From Bradyrhizobium monzae (GTDB lineage: Bacteria > Pseudomonadota > Alphaproteobacteria > Rhizobiales > Xanthobacteraceae): 64,000 nucleotides of DNA. Location: assembly GCF_021458635.1 (NCBI RefSeq), contig NZ_JAIRDQ010000002.1, positions 620,001 to 684,000 on the forward strand. The letters run 5' to 3'. The notes beneath the pieces were generated by a model that was not told where the DNA came from, ran no database searches, and was given only the letters and a program-made list of their open reading frames with translations. How positions within the stretch are numbered: the stretch's first letter is position 1; every line of letters begins with the position of its first letter. Position numbers and translations under genes: made by a program. This document shows positions 1 through 7,608 of the stretch, in pieces.

Positions 1-350
1 CTGTGGGTCAGCTCGGACGGATTGTCCTGCGATTTGATCGCGTCGGCCTTCGGGCTGAAATCCTTGGCCATCGCCGCGCGCACGTCGGCCTCGTTCATGC
101 CGAACTTGGCGGAGCGGAAACCGTCGATCGCTTTGATCTTGTCGTCGGCGGGGGCGGTCTCGCTCGGGGCTGCAGGCGCGGCACTGGCAGGGGCTGCTGC
201 GCCGGGCGAGGCACCAGCCGCGACCGCCTTCGGCGCCGCTGCGGCCTTCTGCCTGGGCGTCACGCCCTGCACGCCTTGAGCCGCCAGCGGCCCGGCCGCA
301 ACTGTGGTGAGAAGGCCGACGAGGGCCGGAACGAGATAGATTTTGCGCAT
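1..350 (-). CDS. Secreted Ala/Pro-rich hypothetical protein, N-terminal part
   Basis: The reading frame opens at an ATG and runs off the left edge, so only the first 116 codons are visible. It begins with a Sec signal peptide (MRKIYLVPALVGLL, then a small-residue cleavage region around LAAQG). A low-complexity Ala/Pro linker follows at about residues 35-70. The mature domain starts at about residue 72 with IDGFRSAKFGMNEADVRAAM, which looks like the start of a small folded module. The protein is therefore exported, probably periplasmic. I do not recognise a family with a known function. It is divergent from the solute-binding protein gene to its right. Confidence 0.7.
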   Translation of the reverse strand, partial: MRKIYLVPALVGLLTTVAAGPLAAQGVQGVTPRQKAAAAPKAVAAGASPGAAAPASAAPAAPSETAPADDKIKAIDGFRSAKFGMNEADVRAAMAKDFSPKADAIKSQDNPSELTH

Positions 351-514
351 CGTAAACCTTCGAAACAAGCCTGAAACAACGATTCACCTAGCAATACGGT
401 ATTGGACTGCCCGTGGCTGCGAATGAACATTCACAGGCGCATATTTTCATCAATTGTCGCCGCAAGGCTTTCGCGTTATGCACAAGGTCGGGGACAACTT
501 TTGCGAAACATTTC

Positions 515-1558
515 ATGACTGAGCGGCCTGCTCCTGCCCGCGTTGTGCCGGCGGTCGCCCGCCGCGATTTCATTCGCCTTGCGGGCGCAACCGCCGCGGG
601 CTTCCTTGCGCTTGGCGCAACGCCGGATCGCATGCGGGTAGTCGCCTCGATCACCAGCCTGTCGCTCGACGACGAGCTGACCAGACGAAACATGAGCGAA
701 AGCTCGACGACGCGCCTAGGCGCGCTGATCGCGGGCCTGAGACAGCGTGGCTGGGTCGAAGGGGTCAATTACCGTTTCGAGGTCCGCTCCAGCTTCGGCG
801 GTCCGGACAAGATGAAGGCCGCAGTCGCGGAGCTCATCGAGCTCAGGCCGGATGTCATCCTGACCGGATCGACCGTCGAGACCGCAGCCATCATGGCGGC
901 CACCAAGACCATCCCGATCATCTTCGCGACATCCAACGACCCCGTCGGCAATGGCTTCGTTCAAAGCCTCGCTCATCCCGGCGGCAACGTCACGGGCTTC
1001 ACCAGCAGCACCGCGGAGATGGGCGGCAAATGGCTTCAGCTGATCAAGGAGGCCGTGCCGGATATCCGGCGCGTCGGCGTGCTGTTCAATCCGGCGAGCA
1101 CGCCTCGCGCCGGGCGCTTCTACCTCGACTCCGTCGAGCAAGAGGCCGCGGCCTCGGGCGTGACCGTGGTCCTCACGCCGATCAGCACGGCAGCCGAGAT
1201 CGACGGCGCGATCGGCCGCTTCGCCGAGCCGCCGAAGGCGGCGATGATCTCGCTCGTCGACAGCTTCCTGGTGGTGAACCGGCAGGCGATCGTCGCGACG
1301 GCGGCGAAATATCGCGTGCCGATGATCTATCCGTTCCACTACTTCATGGATGCCGGCGGGCTGATGAGCTACGGGCCGACGCTGGAGGTGCGCTCGGCCG
1401 ATTATGTCGATCTCGTCCTGCGCGGTACCAAGGCCGGCGATCTCCCGGTGCAATCGCCGCGGAAATACGAGCTCTTGATCAACCGCACAGTTGCCAATGC
1501 GCTCGGGCTGAAGATCCCGTTCACGCTGCTGGTGCGCGCCGACGAGATTCGCGAGTGA
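515..1558 (+). CDS. Tat-exported ABC-type solute-binding protein (ABC_sub_bind/DUF534 family)
   Basis: Periplasmic binding protein of the ABC_sub_bind (DUF534) family, about 347 residues. I chose the ATG at 515 because it puts a twin-arginine signal (ARRDFIRLAGATAAGFLALG) near the N-terminus; a GTG at 413 is in frame but would bury the signal. Family hallmarks are an N-terminal region with LRQRGWVEGVNYRFE, then VDVIL-like strand PDVILTGSTVETAA, GGNVTGFTS, and the C-terminal GLMSYGPTLEV motif. No permease or ATPase gene lies nearby. Instead its stop codon overlaps the start of a membrane histidine kinase (GTGA), so it is more likely a ligand-presenting subunit of a sensor than an importer component. 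The ligand is unknown; relatives bind aromatic acids or amino-acid-like compounds. Confidence 0.82.
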   Translation: MTERPAPARVVPAVARRDFIRLAGATAAGFLALGATPDRMRVVASITSLSLDDELTRRNMSESSTTRLGALIAGLRQRGWVEGVNYRFEVRSSFGGPDKMKAAVAELIELRPDVILTGSTVETAAIMAATKTIPIIFATSNDPVGNGFVQSLAHPGGNVTGFTSSTAEMGGKWLQLIKEAVPDIRRVGVLFNPASTPRAGRFYLDSVEQEAAASGVTVVLTPISTAAEIDGAIGRFAEPPKAAMISLVDSFLVVNRQAIVATAAKYRVPMIYPFHYFMDAGGLMSYGPTLEVRSADYVDLVLRGTKAGDLPVQSPRKYELLINRTVANALGLKIPFTLLVRADEIRE

Positions 1559-4248
1559 ACGAGGCGGTCGACCAGGGACATTTGCGGACGCCTCCCGGCC
1601 GGCTGTTCCGCAAATATCTCTACTCGATCGTCACCCTCGCCTTCGCCGCACTCGCCATCAACACCGGCTTCGACGTCTGGTTCTCCTATCGCGAGCAGAA
1701 GCAGCTTCTCGCGGCGACCCAGCGCGAGCAGGCCGCGAGCGCGGCGATTCAGATCGGCCAGTTCATCGGCCAGATCGAGAACCAGATCAGATGGCTCGCC
1801 CGCCTGCCCGCAGAGCTCTCGACCAACGAAGACGAGCGTCTGAACGCCATCCGCCTGATGCGCCTCTCGCCCGCGATCGCCGAATTGACCGAGCTCGATG
1901 CGCAGGGCCGCGAGCAGGTGCGCGTGTCGCGCCGTGTCGCGGACAGGATCGGCAGCAACGCCGACCACTCCTCGTTTGCAGCCTTCCGCGGCGCCAATGA
2001 AAGCCTGGCCTATTACGGGCCGGTCTATTTTTTCGGCGACACCGAACCTTTCATGACGATCGCCACCCGCGGCACCGGCAGCACGCCCAACGTGGTCGTC
2101 GCCGAGGTCAATCTGCGCTTCATCTGGGACCTCGTCGCCGGGATCCGGGTGGGCAACACCGGCAAGGCCTATGTGGTCGATCGCCTCGGCGTGCTGATCG
2201 CGCATCCCGATTTGTGGCCGGCGCTCCGCCGCAGCGATCTCTCCGGGCATCCGGACGTACGCGCCGCGCTCGACGGCGTCGGGCCGCCCTCCGGCGGACT
2301 GATCAAGGAGGATTTTTCGGGGCAACGCGTGCTTTCGACCTATGCCACGGTCCCCTCGCTCGGCTGGCTGGTGTTCGTCGAGCTTCCGCTCAGCGAAGCC
2401 TACGCGCCGATCTACGCCTCGATCGGACGGTCGACGTTCCTGCTGATCGTCCTGCTGGCCTTCGCCACCCTGGTGTCGCTCTGGCTCAGCCGGCGCATGA
2501 CCGTGCCGATCCAGATGCTGACGCAGGGCGCGCGGCGGATCGAGAGCGGCGACCTCGGATTGCGGCTCGCGATCACGACGGGTGACGAGCTCGAGGCCCT
2601 CGGCGACCAGTTCAACCGGATGGCCGCGCATTTGCGTGAATCCTATGCGACGCTCGAGCGGAAGGTCATCGAACGGACCTCCGAGCTCGAGAAGGCGCGC
2701 GATCACGCCCTCGCCGAGCACGATGCGGCCGAGCGCGCACGCAGCGTCGCGGTTGCGGCCAACGAAACCAAGTCGCGCTTCCTCGCCGTCGTCAGCCACG
2801 AGCTGCGCACGCCGCTGAACGGCGTCATGGGCGTGCTGCAGCTGCTTGACGACGGCCGCCTCGGCGAGGTCCAGCGCCGCCACCTCGCAACCGCCGCCGC
2901 CTCGGGCGAAACGCTGATCGCGCTGGTCGACGCCATTCTCGAATATGCCCGCCTCGAGGCCAGCACCGAGGCGCTGGAGACGCGTGACTTCCGTCTCGAC
3001 CAGCTGATTGAGACCGCGGCCGATCTGATGCGGCCGCAAGCCTTTGGCAAGGGATTGAGCTTCGACTTCACCCGCGACGCGACGATCAGCACCTCTGTGC
3101 ACGGCGATCCCGTCAGGCTCAACCGCATCCTGCTCAACCTGATCGGCAACGCCATCAAGTTCACCCCGAGCGGTGGCATCTCGCTGAGCGCGACAGCCGA
3201 GCAGCGTGCTGACGGTGCGCTTCTCCGCGTCGTCGTTCGTGATACCGGCATCGGCATCGCGCCCGATATGCACGAGCGGATCTTTGAGGACTTCGTGCAG
3301 GCCGACGACAGCATCGCGCGGCGGTTCGGCGGCACCGGCCTCGGACTTGCGATCGCGCGCCGGCTCACCCGGCTGATGCGCGGCGAGCTGACGGTGGAGA
3401 GCGCGCCGGATGCCGGCAGCGTGTTCACTGTGCTCGTTCCACTCGCCCGCGCCGCCAGCGACATCGCGCAAGGCGCGATTGCGCCGCCGTCGCGGCAGCG
3501 CCGCGTGCTGCTGGTCGACGACGATCCCGTCAATTGCGAAGTCGGCGAAGCCATTTTGAGCCGGCTCGGCCACCATTCCGCGATCGCAAGGAACGGCGCA
3601 GAAGCGGTCGCGCGCGCAGGCAACCAGGCGTTCGACATCATCCTGATGGATCTGCACATGCCCGACATGGATGGCGTGGAGGCCGCCGCGCGCATTCGAC
3701 AGCTCCCCCTGCAGCCGATGCCGCGGATCATCGTCGTGACCGCCGACGTGTCACTCGGCACCCGCGAGCGGCTCGCAGGCGCCGGGATCACCAAGGTCGT
3801 CAGCAAGCCGATCTTGATCAACGCGCTTCGCGAAGCGATCGAGGATGAGCCCGAGCATGGCACGAGCGGCGCGCCGCTCGAAATCGGCGCATTGATCGAC
3901 CGGTACTTTCTCGACGACCAGAAGGAGCTGCTCGGTGCTTCGCAAATCGCAAAGCTTCATCAGCTGCTGGATCAGACCAGCAAAAGGCTGATCGTCGACA
4001 TCACTGCGGCGGCCGCAACGGGCGATCACAAGCAGCTCGCGCGTTCCGCGCACCAGCTTGGCAGCGCGGCGAGCGCCCTCGGCCTCGTCCGCCTGTTCGA
4101 GCGCTGCCGTGACATCGAGCTGACGGCGCCTTCAATGTCATCAGGCGCGTGCCAGGATGCAGCGCGCGAGCTGGCCGCGCTTCGCGACGCATCGATGAGC
4201 GCGCTGGACGATCTGCTCGCGCCTGCCGGGCAGCGCTCGGTCAGCTAG
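1555..4248 (+). CDS. Hybrid sensor histidine kinase (Cache-HAMP-HisKA-HATPase-REC-Hpt)
   Basis: Inner-membrane hybrid kinase of 897 residues, starting at a GTG that overlaps the stop of the binding-protein gene. Transmembrane segments lie at about residues 20-40 and 292-312, flanking a periplasmic Cache-like sensor region, followed by HAMP. The HisKA motif SHELRTPLNG places the phospho-His at residue 415. The ATPase domain shows the N-box NLIGNAIKF, G1 DTGIGI and G2 GGTGLGL. The receiver has the acidic VDDDP pocket and phospho-Asp near residue 699 (ILMDLHMPDMDG), with the conserved Lys in VSKPI. A C-terminal Hpt domain carries AHQLGSAAS (His about 833). This is a full phosphorelay in one chain. 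No response regulator with an output domain is nearby, so the target is unknown. Confidence 0.93.
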   Translation: MNEAVDQGHLRTPPGRLFRKYLYSIVTLAFAALAINTGFDVWFSYREQKQLLAATQREQAASAAIQIGQFIGQIENQIRWLARLPAELSTNEDERLNAIRLMRLSPAIAELTELDAQGREQVRVSRRVADRIGSNADHSSFAAFRGANESLAYYGPVYFFGDTEPFMTIATRGTGSTPNVVVAEVNLRFIWDLVAGIRVGNTGKAYVVDRLGVLIAHPDLWPALRRSDLSGHPDVRAALDGVGPPSGGLIKEDFSGQRVLSTYATVPSLGWLVFVELPLSEAYAPIYASIGRSTFLLIVLLAFATLVSLWLSRRMTVPIQMLTQGARRIESGDLGLRLAITTGDELEALGDQFNRMAAHLRESYATLERKVIERTSELEKARDHALAEHDAAERARSVAVAANETKSRFLAVVSHELRTPLNGVMGVLQLLDDGRLGEVQRRHLATAAASGETLIALVDAILEYARLEASTEALETRDFRLDQLIETAADLMRPQAFGKGLSFDFTRDATISTSVHGDPVRLNRILLNLIGNAIKFTPSGGISLSATAEQRADGALLRVVVRDTGIGIAPDMHERIFEDFVQADDSIARRFGGTGLGLAIARRLTRLMRGELTVESAPDAGSVFTVLVPLARAASDIAQGAIAPPSRQRRVLLVDDDPVNCEVGEAILSRLGHHSAIARNGAEAVARAGNQAFDIILMDLHMPDMDGVEAAARIRQLPLQPMPRIIVVTADVSLGTRERLAGAGITKVVSKPILINALREAIEDEPEHGTSGAPLEIGALIDRYFLDDQKELLGASQIAKLHQLLDQTSKRLIVDITAAAATGDHKQLARSAHQLGSAASALGLVRLFERCRDIELTAPSMSSGACQDAARELAALRDASMSALDDLLAPAGQRSVS

Positions 4249-4601
4249 GGCCGAGATAGTGACCGTTGCGATGGAGCGATAAAGCATGCGTCCCGAAAAA
4301 GGCCCCAGCTCTCAGGGGCGGGGACACAAGCTGGGGCCAATCGGGGTCGCCCTCTTGGGGAAGGGCACCGGGATAACGTGGCAATCCAGCGATCGTTCCT
4401 GAGCAAAGGGCCGCCATCCAGTGGACAGCGGCCCTCACGCTTCCGGGTTTCAATAATTCCGAACTGAAATGGCTTTGCCAGCCCCGGAGGTGCCAGTTTT
4501 TCCCGCTTGACAAATTCCTGCCATAACAAATGTTAAGCTGATTTTCTTGGAGTCCAGATTGCTTCTCCCTAGATCAGGAAAAGCAAGAATGGGCGGCGAT
4601 C
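4249..4601. other. Intergenic region with two stable hairpins
   Basis: About 350 bases without a convincing protein gene. Two inverted repeats stand out: a 10-bp perfect stem described in the next entry, and a 7-bp stem (GGGCCGC / GCGGCCC, arms at 4408-4414 and 4428-4434, 13-base loop). Both make better sense on the minus strand, where each is followed by a short T-run. A small RNA transcribed leftwards from around 4530 is possible. No clear -35/-10 pair was found. Confidence 0.35.
4296..4338 (-). terminator. Intrinsic terminator, leftward
   Basis: A perfect 10-bp stem (GGCCCCAGCT / AGCTGGGGCC) with an 18-base loop is followed on the minus strand by TTTTTCGGG. There is no T-run on the plus strand, so it does not serve the kinase gene that ends just to its left. 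The nearest minus-strand gene upstream is the LysR gene, 600 bases away, which suggests a separate short transcript. Confidence 0.5.
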
Positions 4602-4778
4602 ATGCAGGACTATCGAACTCAGCTCGAAAAGCTCCGGAAAGATGCAGCGGAGTGCGCGCTCATCCGCGATCTCGCGACCGACAAGGCCAAGCAGGAACTG
4701 TTCGGCCGCCTCGCCGATCAACTGAACGTCCTCGCAGACCAGGTTGAAACCGCAATGAATGAGCGGAAGGCCGTGTAG
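4602..4778 (+). CDS. Small conserved hypothetical protein (58 aa)
   Basis: A 58-residue, charged, probably helical protein starting MQDYRTQLEKLRKDAAECA and ending in NERKAV. The composition (heptad-like Leu/Ala with many Lys, Glu, Asp) suggests a short coiled coil or helical hairpin with no signal peptide or membrane segment. Proteins of this type are common in Bradyrhizobium but I know of no function. Codon use matches neighbouring genes, which favours a real gene despite a weak ribosome-binding site. It stands alone between the kinase and the LysR gene. Confidence 0.6.
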   Translation: MQDYRTQLEKLRKDAAECALIRDLATDKAKQELFGRLADQLNVLADQVETAMNERKAV

Positions 4779-4912
4779 CTCATCGGCGCGAACGGCCCTG
4801 GCGGCCTTGGACGGACGGCTAGTGTGGTGGTCGTAGCGGGAATATGCGACCGAGAGCGATCGACAACCGGGGGAGATAAGCGGACATCGCGGATGTCATG
4901 CGCACGCGCGCC

Positions 4913-5821
4913 CTAGCTTCGGGCGCCCGTATCTTCCTCACCCCCAAACCGCCCAACCAGAAAATCAATGAACAGCCGTACCTTCACCGACAAATGCCGC
5001 GTCGGCGGATAGACCGCATAGAGCGAAAGCGGTGGCGCAAAATAGTCGTCCAGCACCGTCCGCAGTTCGCCTTTCCTCAGCGCATCCGCGGCGATGAACT
5101 CGGGCAGCAGCGCGAGCCCCCTGCCCTTGATCGCGACGTCGCGCAGCACTTCCGCATTGTTGACGCAAAGCGACCAGGCCGGCTGGATCCAGTGATCGCC
5201 GTCGCGGCCGGTGAGCTTCCACTGATTGCCGGTGAGCAGGAAACCGTAGGTGAGCGAAGCATGCTCTCGCAGATCCTGCGGATGCTTTGGTGAGCCGTGA
5301 CGCGCGAGATAATCGGGCGATGCGCAGATCATGCGCGGCACCGGCACGATTTTTCGCGCGATCAAGCTCGAAGATTCCAATTCCGCGATCCGCAGCGTCA
5401 CGTCAAAACCGTCCTGGACGGGATCGAGCAGATCGTCGCTGAGCACGATCTGAAGCTGAAGCTCCGGATAGCGCGCCATGAAATCGGCCAGCACGGGACC
5501 TAACCGCATGGTGCCGAACGACATCGGCGCGTTGACGCGCAACAGTCCGCGCGGCGCCGACTGCGCCTGCGCCACCGCCTGATCGGCGGCCTCGATCTCG
5601 GAGAGGATGACGACGGCACGCTCGAAATAGCGCTGGCCGTTCTCGGTCGGGCTGGCGTGGCGGGTGGTCCGGTTCAGAAGCTGGACGCCGAGGCTCTCTT
5701 CGAGATCGGCGATGTACTTGCTGATCGCCGAGCGCGACAGCCGCAATTGCCGGCCGGCCTCGGCAAAGCTGCCGCTTTCGACCACTTTGACGAAGGCCCG
5801 GAGGCTGGCGACCTTATCCAA
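4913..5821 (-). CDS. LysR-family transcriptional regulator
   Basis: Full-length LysR regulator of 302 residues. The N-terminal winged helix-turn-helix occupies residues 1-60 (FVKVVESGSFAEAGRQLRLS, then SAISKYIADLEESLG), and the effector-binding domain runs from about residue 90 (RGLLRVNAPMSFG) to the end. The sub-type is the large CrgA-like group common in proteobacteria. It is divergent from the dioxygenase-esterase pair, 128 bases away, and by the usual LysR arrangement should control that pair and itself. The effector is unknown; a quinone or hydroquinone would fit the neighbouring enzymes. Confidence 0.93.
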   Translation of the reverse strand: MDKVASLRAFVKVVESGSFAEAGRQLRLSRSAISKYIADLEESLGVQLLNRTTRHASPTENGQRYFERAVVILSEIEAADQAVAQAQSAPRGLLRVNAPMSFGTMRLGPVLADFMARYPELQLQIVLSDDLLDPVQDGFDVTLRIAELESSSLIARKIVPVPRMICASPDYLARHGSPKHPQDLREHASLTYGFLLTGNQWKLTGRDGDHWIQPAWSLCVNNAEVLRDVAIKGRGLALLPEFIAADALRKGELRTVLDDYFAPPLSLYAVYPPTRHLSVKVRLFIDFLVGRFGGEEDTGARS

Positions 5822-5875
5822 GGCGTCGCCCCAGCGATTGGTTCCAAATCGTAGACATAGTCGTCATATTTGCAT

Positions 5876-5891
5876 GGATTGTCTCCAATCC
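5876..5891. promoter_or_regulatory. Candidate LysR operator in a divergent promoter
   Basis: A perfect 6-4-6 palindrome (GGATTG TCTC CAATCC) sits midway between the divergent LysR and dioxygenase genes. A second, weaker dyad (CGATTGG TTC CAAATCG) lies about 40 bases to the left. Spacing and location suit a LysR activator, but the assignment is inferred from position only. Confidence 0.45.
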
Positions 5892-5949
5892 AAAGCGGAA
5901 CGATATTTCGCTCCAGAGCAAGACCGCTCCCCGAATTCTGGAGGCGACA

Positions 5950-6888
5950 ATGTCTGGACTGCACCATGTCACCGCGATCGCCGGCGACCCCATCCGCAAT
6001 TTCGGCTTCTACACCCGGGAGCTCGGCCTGCGCTTCGTCAAGAAGACGGTCAATTTCGACGATCCCGGCACCTATCACTTCTACTACGGCGACGAGACCG
6101 GCCGCCCCGGCACCATCCTGACCTTCTTCCCGTGGGCCGGCGTGTCCCCCGGCCGTCGCGGCGTCGGCGAGACCCATCAGACCGCCTTCCGCGTGCCGCA
6201 GCGCTCGCTCGGCTACTGGACCCAGCGCTTCATCGAGAAGGGCATTGCCCATGAGGCGTTGGAAAAGCGCTTTGGCGAGTCGGTGCTGCCGTTCACCGAT
6301 CCCGATGGCATGGCGCTCGCGCTGGTCGGCATTCCCGGCGCCGAGAACGAGCCCGGCTGGAGCAATGGCGACGTGCCGGCCGAGCACGCGGTCCGCGGCT
6401 TCCACGGCGTGACGCTGCTGCTCGACAGCGCAGCGAAGACGGCCGCCGTCCTCACTGACGTGCTCGGCTTCAAGGAAACCGGGCGCGAAGGTTCGGTGAT
6501 CCGCTTCAAGGCGGCGGGCGATACCGAAGGCAGCGTTGTCGACATCTATGAGGCCAAGGGCTTTTTGCGCGGCCATCAGGGTGGCGGCTCGGTGCACCAC
6601 ATCGCCTTCCGCGCGGCTGACGACGTCGAGCAGGGCAAGATGGCGCAAAAGCTCGTGAGCGATCACGGCCTGCACCCGACCGAGCAGAGAGACCGCAACT
6701 ACTTCCGCTCGATCTACTTCCGCGAGCCCGGCGGCGTCCTGTTCGAGATCGCGACCGATATCCCCGGCTTCGCCGTCGACGAGCCCGTCGCAACGCTCGG
6801 GCGCGACCTGAAGCTGCCGAGTTTCCTCGAAGCGCAGCGCAAGCAGATCGAGGGCGTGCTGCCGAATTTGGAAGAGACCGCATCATGA
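5950..6888 (+). CDS. Ring-cleaving dioxygenase, VOC family (MhqO/LinE-like)
   Basis: A 312-residue protein with two vicinal-oxygen-chelate modules in tandem, the layout of the MhqA/MhqO type of hydroquinone dioxygenase. Candidate metal ligands are the His of LHHVTAI near residue 5, a His in GGSVHHIAFR at about residue 216 and the Glu in VLFEIATD near residue 267. A strong ribosome-binding site (GGAGG, 5-base spacer) precedes the ATG. The stop overlaps the start of the esterase gene (ATGA), so the two are co-translated. In Bacillus the homologous mhqO-mhqD genes detoxify quinones; a similar role here is inference. Confidence 0.85.
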   Translation: MSGLHHVTAIAGDPIRNFGFYTRELGLRFVKKTVNFDDPGTYHFYYGDETGRPGTILTFFPWAGVSPGRRGVGETHQTAFRVPQRSLGYWTQRFIEKGIAHEALEKRFGESVLPFTDPDGMALALVGIPGAENEPGWSNGDVPAEHAVRGFHGVTLLLDSAAKTAAVLTDVLGFKETGREGSVIRFKAAGDTEGSVVDIYEAKGFLRGHQGGGSVHHIAFRAADDVEQGKMAQKLVSDHGLHPTEQRDRNYFRSIYFREPGGVLFEIATDIPGFAVDEPVATLGRDLKLPSFLEAQRKQIEGVLPNLEETAS

Positions 6889-7502
6889 CCGACTTCATCC
6901 ATCGTTTCGAGCCCGCGCGCGACGCGGGCTCGCCCCCGCTCCTGCTGCTGCACGGCACCGGGGGCGACGAGAACGATCTGCTCGGGCTCGGCAAGATGAT
7001 TGCGCCCGGCTCCGCCCTGCTCTCGCCGCGCGGACGCGTGCTCGAGCACGGCATGCCGCGCTTCTTCCGCCGCCTGGCGGAAGGCGTGTTCGACGAGGAG
7101 GATTTGCGCCGGCGTGCGCTCGAGCTCGGCGAGTTCGTCGCCGACGCACGGAAGCAATACGGCATCGCCGCACCGGTTGCGGTCGGCTTCTCCAACGGCG
7201 CCAACATCGCAGCCGCGCTATTGCTGCTGAAGCCGGACGTGCTGGCAGGCGCGATCCTGCTGCGCGCCATGGTGCCGCTATCCGATCCGCCCAAGGCTGA
7301 GCTTGCAGGAAAGCCAGTTCTGTTATTGTCCGGGCAGGCTGACCCAATCGTGCCGGCGAGCAATTCAGCAAAGCTTGCGGCGCTGCTGTCGGAAGCAGGG
7401 GCACGTGTCGACCACAAGGTCTTGCCGGCAGGCCATCAATTGTCGCAAGCCGACGTCACGCTTGCCCGCGACTGGATCGGCAACATCGAGGCACTGGTCT
7501 AA
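6885..7502 (+). CDS. Alpha/beta-hydrolase, carboxylesterase/phospholipase family (MhqD-like)
   Basis: A 205-residue cytoplasmic serine hydrolase of the short carboxylesterase type. The nucleophile elbow is GFSNGA (Ser about residue 103), the oxyanion region is LLLHGTGGDEND, and the Asp and His of the triad are in SGQADPIV and PAGHQLS. It overlaps the dioxygenase gene by 4 bases. The partner order dioxygenase-hydrolase matches the mhqO-mhqD pair and supports joint action on quinone adducts or ring-cleavage products. The exact substrate cannot be read from the sequence. Confidence 0.88.
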   Translation: MTDFIHRFEPARDAGSPPLLLLHGTGGDENDLLGLGKMIAPGSALLSPRGRVLEHGMPRFFRRLAEGVFDEEDLRRRALELGEFVADARKQYGIAAPVAVGFSNGANIAAALLLLKPDVLAGAILLRAMVPLSDPPKAELAGKPVLLLSGQADPIVPASNSAKLAALLSEAGARVDHKVLPAGHQLSQADVTLARDWIGNIEALV

Positions 7503-7602
7503 AGCATGATCCGGAAAAGTGTGAAGCGGTTTTCCGAAAAGATCATGCTCAAACAAAGAGCTAAAGCGCGATGACGATTCAACCCAATCTCATCGCGCTT
7601 TA
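7503..7602. repeat. Composite palindromic intergenic repeat
   Basis: Two back-to-back hairpins fill the gap between convergent genes. The first pairs AGCATGATC and CGGAAAA with TTTTCCG and GATCATGCT (7503-7549). The second is a 13-bp perfect stem starting TAAAGCGCGATGA (7562-7602). I recognise this combination as an intergenic element scattered through Bradyrhizobium and relatives. It may also act as a two-way terminator, though no T-run follows. Confidence 0.7.
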
Positions 7603-7608
7603 GCCGCG

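Noticed and set aside
1402..3657. A 751-codon open frame on the minus strand
   Set aside because: It is antisense to the hybrid kinase, whose catalytic motifs are all intact. No motif appears in the minus-strand product.
4245..4529. A minus-strand frame of 94 codons in the gap after the kinase gene
   Set aside because: It spans both hairpins and a terminator, has irregular codon use, and its product has no recognisable feature. A small RNA explains the region better.
5890..5925. GGAAC near the dioxygenase promoter as an EcfG stress-sigma site
   Set aside because: No CGTT follows at 16-17 bases.
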